Source of the DNA: Ciona intestinalis
Taxonomy: Eukaryota; Chordata; Ascidiacea; Phlebobranchia; Cionidae
Direction of reading: 5' to 3'
Length of the DNA: 64,000 nt
NCBI RefSeq assembly: GCF_000224145.3
Contig: NC_020172.2
Span: 5,659,350-5,723,349, forward strand
Shown here: positions 15,101 through 25,410 of the stretch, in pieces
Layout: each line of letters starts with the position of its first letter
Position numbering within the stretch: the first letter of the stretch is position 1
Translations under genes and position numbers: made by a program
Notes under the pieces: generated by a model
What the model was told of the DNA's origin: nothing
Databases searched by the model: none
The model's input: the letters and a program-made list of their open reading frames with translations, nothing else

Positions 15101-18100
15101 AAGGACGAAGGGGACCCACTAGCGGTGTCTGAGGACCACATACCCCACCCCGCACCTCCGTGTTGTAAACCACATTCACTGTGGATTAAGGTGGGTATGA
15201 TGTTGTATAATCTATAATTCTGTGGGATCTATGTCTTTAAAATATTGGTGAGTTTTTTCATTCCATTTTCTCGTTCCATTTAGTAGTAAACAAAGAATAT
15301 TCAAAGAATTATAAAGCTGTACCCTTATGACTTCCATACAGTATGATGTCTGTGTTTTATTTGTGTTGTTCCTTACATTTGCAAAAAGCCTTTCTGTTTT
15401 TCTCGTGTTAGATCCTATACATTGTCCCACTGCAATTAACACAAACATTTTAGATTATCATCTTTGAAACTTTGGTGGTACCTTTGTATCACAAATGACC
15501 ATTTCTGCCTATATATAAAAAGATATTTCGTTGTATTCCCCTAACACCCCCATACCCCCCAGTTTCTCCAGCATAGATTAGACGTGGTAAAATACAGCAG
15601 TGTTGAAGAAACCATGATCATAGTGGGTTTAGTGCATCGTACGTTACCCATACTACAACCTGGTTGTGGAAACTATCTGTCAAGGTGGGTTGTTGTGTTT
15701 ACTTTGTGCTTGTTGTAGGTTATTCTGTGGGTTCTGTGGGGTCCCTTTAATTACTACAATATTCACTACATATCGGACATAGTGAATATTGCACTAATTA
15801 AAGGGACCGTGTTCTGTGTTTTATTTTGTTGGTGAGATCCTCCAGTGTGATATGACATAGGACCTCTGGTTTGCAGCAATGTTTGTTAGGTATCTTACCC
15901 AAAACCCAGGGTGCTACAACCCATTAGTGACCCCTGGGTTGCAGCAATGTTTGTTAGGTGTCTTGCCCAAACATAGATATGCATTTAAATTCCCTTTTCT
16001 TTGTTGTTTTAATTAACTTGATCTTCGCTACTTTATCCGTTATGTTATGTATGTTATCATTAGCTGTTGGCACCACTTAAAATTTAGGACAGAGCTGGCC
16101 CATTACCCCAACGCCCAGGGTGCTATGTTTTAATATTATACTTTGCCCATCACCGCAAAACTCAAGATGCTTTACTTTGTTATTATACTTCTCCTTACCC
16201 CAACAGACACATATCATCAGTTGGGGCGCGATGTGACCTTCTTAGCCTATCCTTCACCATGCTACACAGTGTGGATGTGAATGCGTCAAAACTGCAGAAG
16301 AATTTCTTAAGGGAAAGGATCTATCTTTCAATGTTCGACTATTTCTGGTAAGATTTTTAATTTTTCTTGAAAAATCTTGTGCACAGCAAATAAGCTGTTT
16401 GTTTTTTTGTCTGCTATTATTTCTGGTGGGTTTGTTGTTGCTCACTTTTTACATTTAAGTTGTGTTTGGTTGGTTGTGCTCGTCATGAGACCTGGGATTT
16501 AAACCATATCACCCCAACACCCATGGACGTCTTTAAAACAGCTCTCTTCGTAAATTCACACTTTTCAAAACAATGAGTGTCAAACTTACAACTGAAAAAA
16601 ATTTTATGTTACATAATACATTCCTAAATATTAAATATCTGATATAAAACTTTGTTACAAAAAGGTTTACCAAGTTTTTACAAATTAGTAAAAAATACCA
16701 AAGTGCTGGTCAAATACAACTTAACTTATATAAACTGTTGCTGTCAGGCAGATTTGTTTTTTAAAACAGTTCTTTTAATTTATTTAAACTATATAAACGC
16801 TATTACAATAATGATCACCACAAATAAACAACACAAATTCACCTGTAATCACAGGTGTTTATATAAGTTAAGTTGTATTTGACCAACACTTCAGTATTTT
16901 TGACAGCTAATTTTACAAAGTGTCAACAAAGCAAAAACCTTGATTTGGTTGCACTACTTTTCACAGGTGTTTATATAAGTTAACTTGTATTTGACCGACA
17001 CTTCAGTATTATAACTGATACTGCACTTGCTATTTTATCACCAATCATCAACCACCACAACAAATAAACAACACAAACTATCAACAGCTCTCCGCGTAAA
17101 TTTCCGGCCCAAAAATCCGACGAGCTTCGTAACGACATCAACTCATGTTTGCGGTTGTGGCATTTCGTCCACACCGATCGTAAGCACCTCGTGCCCGATC
17201 GTGGGTCCCCTGGTATCACCCCGATGAGTGGGACCCTTAGAAAGGTACCCAGTCATACAGCGCTGTCGGGGTTATCCGGGGGCAGTGGGGGTAAAGGGAC
17301 AGTCCCAGCGGGGATGAATCTGTTACATGGAACGCCCTCAATGAAAAGTTTCCAAGGTATTAATTAGTTGTACTTAATAACCATTGCATGATATAGCAAG
17401 TTTTTTTAACATGGCCTTTAAAATTTTTTCATTTCTTTACCCCTGCCATCTCTACTTCTCTCTATACTCTCATCCACTAAGACCAAGTAATCCAACTGTT
17501 ACCCTTATGTCGCAGAGCAAGCATAAGCTGTAGTTGGTGTGTAACTTTTTCCATGCGTGCCGTGTCATTTTGGACTCAAATGGCAGCAAATAAGCAGTTA
17601 CTTGAGAATGTTTTTTTCAGCCTATGTTTTCTATAGCTTTGCCCTTACCCAGTACAATGTTGAACTTATCATTTACAGTTGACACCTTGAGCCCGGACCT
17701 CGCATCCTTGTCGAGCGCGACTATGGCCACCGGAGGCAGTGGTTGGATGAATACGGTTCCCATGGCAACCAGTAGAAGGTCCACGTATGCTCCGAGTAAG
17801 AGGAGTTCGAAGAAAGGGAAGGTGAATGAATGAATGCAACTTATTTATCTTCGCATGGCGGGGCAACGACAGTTGTTAAAACACGGGTGTTCTGTTTCAT
17901 ACACCTCGTGTCCGGTTACAAGTTACCACATATGTAACTTATTTATGCTCGCATGACGGGGCAACGACAGTCCTTAAAACGGGAATGTTATGTTTCATAC
18001 ACCTTGTAGCAGTTTACAAGTTACCATCAAGACACACGCTCACAATGGTAGCAGCAATGAACTCATAACCTCTGGATAACTCGTATGTCAATCAAACTGC

Positions 18101-21100
18101 CCTGTCACTCAAACTCACCTGTCAATCAAACGTAGGGTGAAACGATAGCCGCCCGTGAAATGATGAAGAAACGCACCCTTCTAATGTATTTAGTGACAGC
18201 TGAGTTGGATCACCTTATAACATGGTATAATCCAACATCTGGTAGTGAGAGGGTGGTGGAAGCTGAAGCTACTGTGGCTGCATGGAGGTCGCAGGTGGGT
18301 GTGTGATGTCATAATGGGTGTGTGGTGTCATAGTGGATGTGTGATGTCATAATGGGAGTAATAGTAAAGGGCAATAGTGGTTCTAGTTTTAGTGTGTTCT
18401 GTTAAGGGTTATGAAACTTATGGGTCACAGCACATAGAGGACACAATTTTGGTTTGTGGCCTTAACTTTACAATAATCAATACACGTTACATTATAAACC
18501 CACCACCCCCAGGAGATCACTGACCGTCAGATGAAAGAAATGGTTCGTTTATCATGGGAGGTATCACCCATGCTGTGCGTGTTTCTCACCGATAGGTTGC
18601 GGAACTCAGAATCGCTCGTGCGTGAAGTATCAAGGTTGGTCAGGAGCAACCCACAGGTGGGTAGAGAAATTCACGGTGGCACGTGGCTAATACCATAAAA
18701 CTGCCATGGCTTTGCTATTAATTACTTGAAGACAAAAAGCTATTTTAATGCAATTGAATTTATATTTAACTGCAATATGTTGGGTAAATCTGGCCTTGAT
18801 TCAACACTGATTAAAAATACGAACAGTAGACGTTTATCATAGTGGAGGTAGTTTAAGTCTGTTAAATAATGCAGCTGTAATTCTTATGTAAAAGTTGGAA
18901 ATAAGTGGCATTTGCTGCAGATTTTGGTTGTGGTTTAATTTTTTTTTAGTTTTACCAAAAACCTTATTTTTCACACAGGCTGCCCAACATTGTCCCGAGG
19001 CTATCAAATACCTTGTGACATCACAGACGGTTGATTCTGATTCTCCAGAGCTCCACCATGTGGTAACATGGGCGTTGGGTTCGCCAAGTACCGCACTGTC
19101 CTATTTTTCAAGGTGGGTTATGTTGTTTCTATTTAAATAATGAGACGATGCTATTTAGGCGAAATATATCTTATATTATACAATTGATTGGACTCGATTT
19201 TTGTCTGTTGTGTTTTGGTAGCACCAGATCCTGTCTTGTGGGTTAAACGTTGGTTTTTTATAAGTAAACTGTCGATTTTGTAAAACGTATGACGTCAGTT
19301 TTGTTCCTAATTCTTGGAAGGCATAAAAGTGTGATTGGCTATTTGTACACTTTTGATAAAGCCTTGTGCCACCTTACCACGTATAAACCACGCCCCCCTC
19401 CAGGTTATTCAGTCCCCACCCACTAACAGCTCAATACTCGGTGAAAGTGATGCGAAAGTTTCCACCCGAAGCGATTTTGTTCTACATTCCCCAACTTGTA
19501 CAATCCATAAGGTGAGTGGGGGTTTGAAGGTGTTTGGATGAATGTGGGGGTTAATATGGAATTATTATAACATATATTGTGTCACATAGGGTGTTATGAA
19601 ATATTTCTTTATGTGCAATCTATTAGATGAGTGTGGACTTATTCAACGCATGTTTTTACATAAAATCATAGGTGTCATGTTATATTGTTTGCATAGACAC
19701 CTAACAGCAAAGTAAAAAGCTAGTTTCTGCTAAAACCAGAACTAAAACATATGATGACATCCAGTGGCGCAGCCAGAAAAAATAAGGGGGGTTTTAATCA
19801 AAAAATTAAAAAAAATTTTTTTTTTTTTAATTAAAAAAAAAATTTTGGGGGGGGTTTGAAAGGGGGGGATCGCGGCCCCCTAAACTTCCCCTGGCTGCGC
19901 CACTAATGACACCCCTATTTAAAACGATGCATCCCTAATATTACGTTCCCCATATTAAAAATATTACGCAAATATTTTTTGATTAAATGACTTTCTCCTT
20001 ACAGATACGACACGATGGGTTACGTACAAGATTACCTTATTTGGGCATCAGGTAAATCACAATTGTTGGCACATCAAATTATTTGGAACATGAAGACAAA
20101 CATATATGTGGATGAAGATGCTCATCAGAAGGTTGGTTAATTAAACAATTGTTAAACAATTATTTAATTGAGTTTATTGTGCTACCATTTAGACCCCACT
20201 GAGACTCAATAATGAGTGTAATGAGTGAGTCCTACAGTGAGGCACGCCACGGGGCCTGAGATTTAGGTCACAGTTGGCCCATTACTCCAACATTGTATAT
20301 GCATATTCTATTCTATATGGGTGAGGTCCTACAGTGTGGCATGCCACGGGGCCTGAGATTTAGGTCAGAGTTGCCCATTACCCCAACATTGTATATGCAT
20401 ATTCTATTCTATATGAGTGAGGCCCTACAGTGAGGCACGCCATGGGACCTGGGTTTTGGACCAGAGTTGGCCCCATTACCCCATCACCAAAGCTGCTTAT
20501 GTATACTAGTAAAAATATTGCTATAACTTGTCATTACACCCCCAGGACCCAGAGATAGGCTCCACACTTGAGCAAATTATTGAAACAATTATCTCCAAAC
20601 TATCGGGGCCCTCGCAAGACTTTTATCGTCGTGAATTCAAGTTTTTCTCAGATGTTACAGCGGTTTCTGGTACGATTAAACCTTTCCCTAAAGGCCCAGA
20701 GCGAACGGCTGCGTGTTTGGAAGCGCTAGCTGGTATTGAGGTAGAGTGGTTCTATGTTGGTTTTAGGGTAAAGTGTTTCTTTGTTGATAATACATATCTT
20801 AATGCAAGTTGGGAGCTTCTAATAAGTCATATAATCTTGGCCGAACTGTCAAGGGAAGATTTTCCATCCATTACCATTAAAGCCCTTGTAGCCTATCTCT
20901 TAATCCTGTACCATCTTACCCCGTGTACCATCTTACCCCACCCACCAAACCATCTTGCCCCATGTACCATTTTACCCCATGTATCATCTTACCCCATGTG
21001 ACATCTTACTCCGTGTACCATCGTATCCCAGCCCACTAATTCATCTTACCCCATGTGCCATTTTACCCCATGTACCATCTTACCCCACCTACCAAACCAT

Positions 21101-24100
21101 CTTACCCCATGTACCATCTCACCCCACCAACCCATCTTACCCCAGGTGTTAGAGGGTTGCTACCTCCCCAGTTCCCCCGAGTCCCTGGTGCTCGACATCG
21201 ACCGTAAGAGTGGAACCCCGTTACAAAGCGGGGCTAAAGCTCCTTATTTGGCAAAGTTCCGGGTCGTCGAGTGCGGGATCAGTGAAGTGGAACGACTCGG
21301 TTCAATGGTGGGTTTGTGATGTCATAGTTGTGTGGTGTGATGTCATAATTGTGCGGTGTGATGTCATAATTGTATGATGTAATAAATGTTTGGTCAGTGT
21401 AATAATGGGGGCTAAAAAAAAAGATAGATTTGGAAGAACTATAGGTTTGACGCTGCTATTTAAAAGGGAACCCTTATGGGGTAACAAAAACTTGTGTTCT
21501 AAAATTGCCCCTATATTAAAAAATACCCCAACATTGCCCCTATATTATTATTATCTTACTCCTCACATACAGACAACCCCATATGAATTGCCGAGCGCCG
21601 AGAACTTATCGTGGCAAGCCGTGATATTCAAAGTAGGCGACGACTGTAGGCAAGACATGCTCGCGTTACAAGTTATTCAGCTGTTTCAGAATATCTTTAA
21701 ACAGGTAAATGGTTTATGTGGTTTATGTAAACTTTGAGGTAAAGCTGTTTACAAGGGTGTTATAGGAGTTGCGTCTAATGTAAAAGACACAGAATGTCTT
21801 TAACCATCTAAGTTGCCATGGAAAACTTAGGGTTAAGGGTAAAGTGTGAATAGATGGTTGAGATGGGGGGTTAGGTCCAACATATAAAGCGACACTTTTT
21901 AGTTACTTTGGCAAATAAAGAATATTACAATAAGCTCCACACCCATTAAAATGAAGGGGAGGCAGGATAGTTAGACACACAATCCTGTGAAACAAATCTA
22001 ACTTATTGGTTGTAATGTTTACTGATTAATGCAGTGCAGAAAATTCTAGGTAAGCATTGAACATTGGTTCTGTTATAGTTATTATATTATTATTGACGCC
22101 AAACTTTATAAACACAGGGGAGGCAGGGATAGTTAGACACACAATTCTTTAAAACAAATCTAACTTGTTGTTGTAATGTTTACTGATTAATAATTAATAT
22201 AGTACAGAAATCCCAGTTTAGTGTCCATGGCTGCCGTAACTTTGCTTTTCGATTACTGTTCCCAAATAAGCTTTATAACATGTATTGGACTAACTTCATT
22301 ATATACACCTAAATATGAATAGCAACCCACTATAACTGATGACATCACAATAATACTTATGACATCACAGGTAGGGTTGGATTTATATTTATTCCCGTAT
22401 CGAGTGGTGGCCACCGCACCCGGTTGTGGCGTGATTGAGTGCATCCCTGATTCAAAGTCAAGAGACCAACTTGGAAGGCAAACCGCTATCGGGATGTGAG
22501 TTTGTATGATGTTTGGTATATTGGTATAGGTGTTGTAATTATAAAAGGGTGGATGGTCTATGTTTTTTCTTTATTATCCCAGAAACCTAGTATTTGTACT
22601 AGAAATGTCATATCCGGAATAAAAATAATGGTTTGTAGGTTTATTAGGAAATTCATTGTATCGGTATGTTATATTTAGGCAAGAGATATTATATATGTAT
22701 TTATTGCGAAATTGCAGGAAGATCTTCTTTATATCGGCCGAACAGCATAATATAGAGAAATGATATAACGATATTACATTACATCACCTTCAAATCCCAG
22801 TGTTTCGCCAACTTTTGGTATTCCCCTAACCCCGGTATTCCCCAGGTACGAATACTTCCGCAACAAATACGGCGACGAGAATTCTCCCAAGTTCCAAACA
22901 GCTCGTCGTAACTTTGTGAAGAGCATGGCAGCTTATAGCTTGGTGTTGTTTATACTTCAGATTAAGGTGGAGTGTTGTTGTTTACGTAACAATATTAAAA
23001 GTTGTAGGATGCTGTTTCTGTGTTAAAGGTTTTGAGTTTGAACTTTCATGCTGCTACCATTATGGGCGTATGTGTCCTTGGGCAAGACACTTAACGGCAA
23101 TTGCTCCAACCCAGTGGTTACTAATGGGTTGTCCAAATTATCGGCCATACATAAAAACAATCACCCACAAAGTTACATACGTGGTAACTCATAAGCGGGC
23201 ACAAGATGTATGTATATATTTTTACCCTATTATTATGTTTTACCCTGTCAATCAAACCTTACCTGTCAATCAAACTGACAGGACCGTCACAATGGCAACA
23301 TAATGTTGGACCAAGAAGGCCACCTCCTCCACATAGACTTCGGGTTCATGTTCGAAAGTAGTCCCGGGGGCAACCTTGGATGGGAACCCGATATTAAACT
23401 TACTGAGGAGATGGTGATGATAATGGGGGGGAATATGGATGCACCCTCGTTCCAGGTGGGTGGGTTAAGGTGGCTGCATGGTATCAGTGTAGGGGTGGGG
23501 GTACTAGGTTCGGAGCTTGATGCTGCTACTATTGTTGGCGTATTTGTTCTTAAGCAAGATACTTAATGATAATTGCGTTAACGCAGTGGTGACTAATAAG
23601 TTGTACAAGATAACAGTCATAGCCAAGTGGTTAAAACAGTCACATTGTAACCAAAGGATACCAGGTTCAGTGCCCAATGCTGCTACTATTATAGAAATCC
23701 TAGGGCGAGGCACTTAGTAATTAATTCTTTTGTTTATTCTTAAAATTTTTGTAGTAAAACACTTAGATTGTTACAATTATGACATCATTTTAAGTTTTTG
23801 GGTGAGTTCCATAGGTTTAAGCAAGAGTTGTTTTATCACCCAAACGCCCAGGCTGCATATTTATTAATGCGTCTAAAATGACATCACAATCGTATCTGTT
23901 ACATCACAGTGGTTCATGGAGTTGTGCGTCCAAGCGTATCTCGCTGTACGACCGTACCGTGAAGACATTGTGTCGTTGGTGTCCCTCATGCTGGACACGG
24001 GACTCCCATGTTTCCGTGGCAACACCATTAAGTTGTTAAGGACGAGGTTTCAACCATCGGCTTCGCCCAAGGAGGCCGCGCAGTTCATGGTTAAGGTGGG

Positions 24101-24434
24101 GGGGTGTGGATGTAACTTTATTGGTGAATGAATGAATAGATGAATGAAAAAGTGGATGGTCGAATGTAACTTATATAGTATAGGACCCTTTATTTGTGAA
24201 TGAATGAATAGATTAATGAGTCAATAAGTGAGTGAATTAATAGATAAATTAATGTCACCTTATTAATAAATGAATGAGTGAATAAATTGTTACAGGCGCT
24301 AACCACTGAGCCACGTGTGTTCAGTAACTCAATCTAAACCTTATCCCCAGGTTATCCGTGATTGCTTTTTAAGCAAATGGAGCCGAACGTACGATATGAT
24401 CCAGTATTACCAAAACCAGATTCCTTATTACTGA
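112..24434 (+). CDS. PI4KA: Phosphatidylinositol 4-kinase alpha (PI4K III alpha), complete, 45 coding exons
   Basis: The enzyme phosphorylates phosphatidylinositol to PI4P, mainly at the plasma membrane in a complex with TTC7 and FAM126 (family knowledge). Exons by eye: 112-189, 475-591, 1080-1167, 2310-2486, 2751-2924, 3439-3560, 3881-4055, 4356-4528, 5019-5180, 5750-5900, 6258-6360, 6733-6828, 7358-7448, 7756-7851, 8379-8482, 8945-9029, 9330-9593, 9808-9916, 10130-10278, 10677-10810, 11545-11695, 12459-12559, 12886-12991, 13405-13578, 13707-13850, 14232-14339, 14581-14675, 14953-15190, 15563-15684, 16207-16347, 17088-17356, 17679-17821, 18136-18294, 18513-18656, 18979-19112, 19404-19511, 20005-20131, 20546-20740, 21146-21307, 21573-21704, 22371-22495, 22846-22966, 23282-23455, 23910-24095, 24351-24434. 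They total 6291 nt, in frame, giving 2096 residues, close to vertebrate PI4KA (about 2100). The start is the ATG before [14 protein letters not shown], matching the family N-terminus. Exons 7 and 8 are least certain. The 50-N gap at 6492 is intronic. Confidence 0.96.
1363..1695 (+). repeat. Tandem repeat, about 110-130 bp x 3, in PI4KA intron 3
   Basis: Units start at about 1381, 1490 and 1621 with the same run caatatactttggctctgct and share the core acagcagggtaaaatctggg. A fragment of the unit lies near 2520-2560 and another near 19675-19740, so the unit comes from a dispersed repeat. The rest of this 1.1-kb intron shows no gene. Confidence 0.85.
3200..3438 (+). repeat. Short direct duplication in PI4KA intron 5
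   Basis: The segment around gtgctgcgcagtgcttttatttccc (about 3236) with the following ctatgtaaacactgaaataaaac recurs at about 3370-3425. The second copy ends just before the exon acceptor at 3438. It looks like a local duplication with no coding content. Confidence 0.6.
5497..5702 (+). mobile_element. MITE family A copy (about 200 bp, terminal inverted repeats)
   Basis: The left end tagtagggtgggggaagg and right end ggtgtcccatattcccccaa are inverted repeats of each other. The middle carries the family core ttaacaacggtctatgggag. It is flanked by TATATA. The same element recurs at 41310, 41489, 45676, 49055, 61658, 61857, 62353, 62691 and 63505. It has no coding capacity, so it is non-autonomous. 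Confidence 0.85.
5975..6105 (+). mobile_element. MITE family C fragment
   Basis: The phrase aaagtgttggtcaaatacaa followed by cttatataaac matches, in part inverted, the repeat at 16640-17012. The copy sits in PI4KA intron 10, next to a second aaaagtggtgcaac segment. No coding potential is visible. Confidence 0.6.
6418..6590 (+). mobile_element. MITE family B copy interrupted by a 50-N gap
   Basis: The copy begins ataggcaccaaacctggagt and continues to the conserved gcactgcattaatcagtaaa just before the gap (6492-6541). It resumes at tcacagaattgtgtg and ends near ctatccctccc. Full copies at 31399-31557 and 52443-52601 show terminal inverted repeats of about 11 bp (AGGCACCAAAC / GTTTGGCGCCT). Confidence 0.8.
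6860..7330 (+). repeat. 62-bp minisatellite in PI4KA intron 12
   Basis: About six units contain gtgagcatgaggtgtatgaa then gccaccatgtatggtgtgt then aacacccgtgttataattta. They are interrupted by a longer unit with cccttggtttcccacctgag. A diverged single unit appears near 62290-62340, so the satellite grew from a dispersed sequence. Reverse-strand open frames here are translations of the repeat. Confidence 0.9.
7865..8100 (-). mobile_element. SINE head plus family F fragment
   Basis: On the minus strand, 8085 to about 8020 reads as a tRNA-like head, with an A-box-like gagtggttaggtacttg and a B-box-like gggttcaaagctc. The body runs towards ctaataggttgtagcaacc. A family F fragment (tatgggtgaggtcc) adjoins it at 7877. 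It lies in PI4KA intron 14. Confidence 0.65.
9066..9215 (-). mobile_element. SINE body fragment
   Basis: It carries the recurrent tail-body sequence seen through the window: gacagtcgttgtaacacagg, tgttctgtttcatacaactt and acaacccattagtgacc, in reverse orientation. It lacks the tRNA-like head. It lies in PI4KA intron 16. Confidence 0.7.
9330..9593 (+). other. PI4KA: PI4KA exon 17 with a lineage-specific Ser-Pro insert
   Basis: The exon starts with about 30 residues (about 665-696) rich in SP, SPES and APES steps before the conserved segment [13 protein letters not shown]. From memory of the human protein, this position has a simple helical continuation with no such insert. It reads as a flexible, potentially proline-directed phosphorylation loop in the alpha-solenoid. 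Borders are clear: acceptor at 9328-9329 and donor gtaagc at 9594. Confidence 0.8.
9627..9750 (+). mobile_element. MITE family B partial copy
   Basis: It contains acaggggaggcagggatagt, tagacacacaatcctgtga and gtttactgattaatgcagtg, the core of family B, ending in aattccaggtttgacc. It sits in PI4KA intron 17, 34 nt after the donor. Confidence 0.8.
9935..10085 (+). repeat. About 48-bp minisatellite in PI4KA intron 18
   Basis: Three units contain caaacccaggccagggttgg then agaaccagggatcctagg. The short open frame over it is a repeat translation. Confidence 0.85.
11125..11397 (-). mobile_element. Full-length tRNA-derived SINE
   Basis: Read on the minus strand, the element begins ggagcaatggcgcagtggtt, a good A box. 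About 40 nt later comes gggttcaaggctca (B box). The body contains caacccagtggttactaatg, and the tail ends in a tRNA-unrelated gacgactgtcggtttccc-like part with gataaacaagttacat. The layout fits the composite tRNA-derived SINE reported from Ciona. It is the best complete copy here and lies in PI4KA intron 20. Confidence 0.8.
11440..11545 (+). repeat. 29-30-bp tandem repeat ending at an exon border
   Basis: About four units of taacttaaacacctcatata plus gagcgtcac end in the diverged cacctcacacagag. The last unit supplies the acceptor (cacacag) of the PI4KA exon at 11545, so the array abuts the splice site. Confidence 0.85.
11885..12375 (+). repeat. About 122-bp minisatellite (family F) x 4 in PI4KA intron 21
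   Basis: Each unit has gtctataaactgcctcagtg, gatggtagcaccctgggtgt and caggtctcaggtgtgcctca, then cttatagaat. The same unit is tandem at 58730-59110 in a SORBS intron, and related 100-bp units are tandem at 20205-20480 and 58240-58450. Confidence 0.9.
14504..14542 (+). repeat. TA microsatellite
   Basis: Two TATATA runs separated by ttattttatat lie about 40 nt upstream of the acceptor of the PI4KA exon at 14581. Confidence 0.8.
15741..15807 (+). repeat. 67-nt near-perfect hairpin in a PI4KA intron
   Basis: Arms of about 28 nt (gtccctttaatta...attcacta and its reverse complement) differ at about 2-3 positions and enclose an 11-nt loop, catatcggaca. The flanks on both sides carry gttctgtg. The size suits either a tiny palindromic MITE or a microRNA-like precursor, and the sequence alone does not decide. 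Confidence 0.7.
15850..16150 (+). repeat. Degenerate SINE body fragments
   Basis: The string gcagcaatgtttgttaggt occurs twice (about 15875 and 15940), with acccagggtgctacaaccca between. A further fragment, cattaccccaacgcccaggg, lies near 16100. Together with the hairpin these make up most of the 520-nt intron between PI4KA exons 29 and 30. Confidence 0.6.
16640..17012 (+). mobile_element. MITE family C inverted-repeat element
   Basis: The left part has ggtcaaatacaacttaactt (about 16710). The right part has the inverse, aagttaagttgtatttgacc (about 16866), repeated again at 16975. Both continue into matching acaaagtgtcaac / aaagtgctgg segments. The inverted layout inside PI4KA intron 30 suggests two copies of one element in opposite orientation. 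Confidence 0.65.
17845..18065 (-). mobile_element. Two SINE tail copies in tandem
   Basis: Gcatggcggggcaacgacag (about 17855) and gcatgacggggcaacgacag (about 17950) start two copies. Each is followed by a tgttctgtttcatacacct-like stretch and an acaagttaccac-like stretch. They are inserted 25 nt after the donor of PI4KA exon 32. Confidence 0.75.
19762..19904 (+). mobile_element. MITE family D (hAT-like ends)
   Basis: The terminal inverted repeats are cagtggcgcagccag and ctggctgcgccact. The flanks atgacatc and atgacacc form a candidate 8-bp target duplication with one mismatch, as hAT elements leave. The interior is A/T and G/C homopolymer runs with no gene. A second copy lies at 54990-55122. 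Confidence 0.8.
20205..20480 (+). repeat. Family F tandem units (about 105 bp x 3)
   Basis: Units contain gtcctacagtgaggcacgcc, ggcctgagatttaggtcaga and acattgtatatgcatattct. They fill most of the PI4KA intron before the exon at 20546. Confidence 0.85.
20905..21142 (+). repeat. About 17-bp minisatellite abutting a splice acceptor
   Basis: About a dozen units of the type catcttaccccatgtac occupy this intron of PI4KA. The last unit, catcttaccccag, forms the acceptor of the exon at 21146. Apparent coding across it is a repeat translation, since the true donor of the preceding exon is at 20741. Confidence 0.9.
21948..22215 (+). mobile_element. Two MITE family B copies in tandem
   Basis: Gaaggggaggcaggatagtt (about 21953) and acaggggaggcagggatagt (about 22115) begin two copies. 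Both run to the gtttactgattaat core. They are separated by a piece with gccaaactttataaacacag. Confidence 0.8.
23040..23212 (+). mobile_element. SINE body, forward
   Basis: It contains tgggcaagacacttaacggc, caacccagtggttactaatg, ggttgtccaaattatcggcc and gtggtaactcataagcggg in the same order as the full SINE at 11125-11397. Confidence 0.75.
23590..23725 (+). mobile_element. SINE tRNA-like head
   Basis: An A-box-like tagccaagtggttaaaac is followed about 30 nt later by a B-box-like ccaggttcagtgccc and the usual gctgctactattat. It lies in the intron before the PI4KA exon at 23910. Confidence 0.6.
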
Positions 24435-25093
24435 AAATTAGCGCAAAATTTTCAAGGTAAAAATTTTTGGGGCGAAATTATGCAAATTATGTTGAAAATC
24501 TAAATATTTTTTAAAAACATTGTTTTAAATTAAGTTGTTTTTAGTATAATATGTATAAGAAGTTATAATTGGTGTTTGTGGTGGCTTTGTGTGTTAGTTA
24601 TAGTACAACCAAAAAATTCGTAGTTTTGAAAAAAGATTATTTTCAACCAAATATTTAACTTTATTTATCTTCAAAGTGAAATTATGATGTCATAATGAGG
24701 TTTATTACACTGTCTATTAACAAGATACCTGTGATGTATTTTAAAATAGAAATATTATATAATGCAATAATATTATATTTTTATGTTGTGTTTGTTTTAA
24801 ATTGGAATTGTTACAAAGACACTGCCGTGTATGATGTCATAAACACAAGTGTTTATTCAACAATCAGAAAATATTTTTATGGCACTTTATGCAAATTAGG
24901 CTGATTTTTATGATTTTAAATTTTCTTCCCAATAATTTTACGGTGAAAAGGTGCAATATTACGTCATAATCGGTTAGCATTGTGATGTCATAAGTGGGTC
25001 TTTTCAAGTGATTGTTGCAGAATAAATGAAGCATTATTATGTGATACACAATATATGGTTGAATTTGGTATTCTGTATCTTGGGTTTAAATTA
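24435..25093 (+). other. PI4KA 3' UTR and convergent spacer
   Basis: After the PI4KA stop the DNA is AT-rich with no further exon. A canonical AATAAA at 25021-25026 is the best candidate polyadenylation signal and implies a 3' UTR of about 600 nt. Several TGATGTCATAA-type motifs lie here (24687, 24835, 24982). Confidence 0.55.
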
Positions 25094-25235
25094 TAGGCAC
25101 CAAATCTGGGGTGGCAGGGTGGGCAGGTCAACCCCTAATTTTCAACACTACATTAATCAGTAAACATTACAACCAATAAGTTAGATTTGTTTCACAGGAT
25201 TGTGTGTCTAACTATCCTTGCCTCCCTGGTGTAAT
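25094..25235 (+). mobile_element. MITE family B copy between convergent genes
   Basis: It starts ataggcaccaaatctggggt, carries cattaatcagtaaacattac and ends ctatccttgcctccc. It separates the 3' ends of PI4KA and TIMMDC1. Confidence 0.8.
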
Positions 25236-25376
25236 TTAAGTAAATAAACAATAATGAATAAAAAGTCTTGGTGTATTGTACAAAATTTGTAAATGTGTTG
25301 CATCGCTAACGGATCCAGATGATTAGTAAGCCCCATACTACCTGAACCATTGCCTTGACAATTTGATAAATTTAGG

Positions 25377-25382
25377 TTTATT
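25377..25382 (-). terminator. TIMMDC1 polyadenylation signal (AATAAA)
   Basis: Read on the minus strand this is AATAAA, about 30 nt past the TIMMDC1 stop. It implies a very short 3' UTR. Confidence 0.5.
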
Positions 25383-25410
25383 TCGTAATTAAACAGGAAC
25401 ACATAAATAT

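Larger units (their letters stand above)
20546..24434 (+). other. PI4KA: PI4KA C-terminal lipid-kinase domain exons
   Basis: Exons 38-45 encode the end of the helical accessory region and the PI3/PI4-kinase catalytic domain. The ATP-binding lysine is in [11 protein letters not shown] (about Lys1843, exon at 21573). The catalytic loop DRHNGN opens the exon at 23282 (about residue 1950). The Mg-binding motif HIDFGFMF follows about 17 residues later. The protein ends in [14 protein letters not shown], close to the vertebrate C-terminus, where the last residues form a conserved membrane-facing helix (family knowledge). All catalytic residues are present, so the gene should encode an active kinase. 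Confidence 0.95.

Noticed and set aside
20741..21001. Extension of PI4KA exon 38 past 20740 into the minisatellite
   Set aside because: A donor (gtagag) ends the conserved sequence at 20740 in the right phase, and the next exon at 21146 continues the family alignment.
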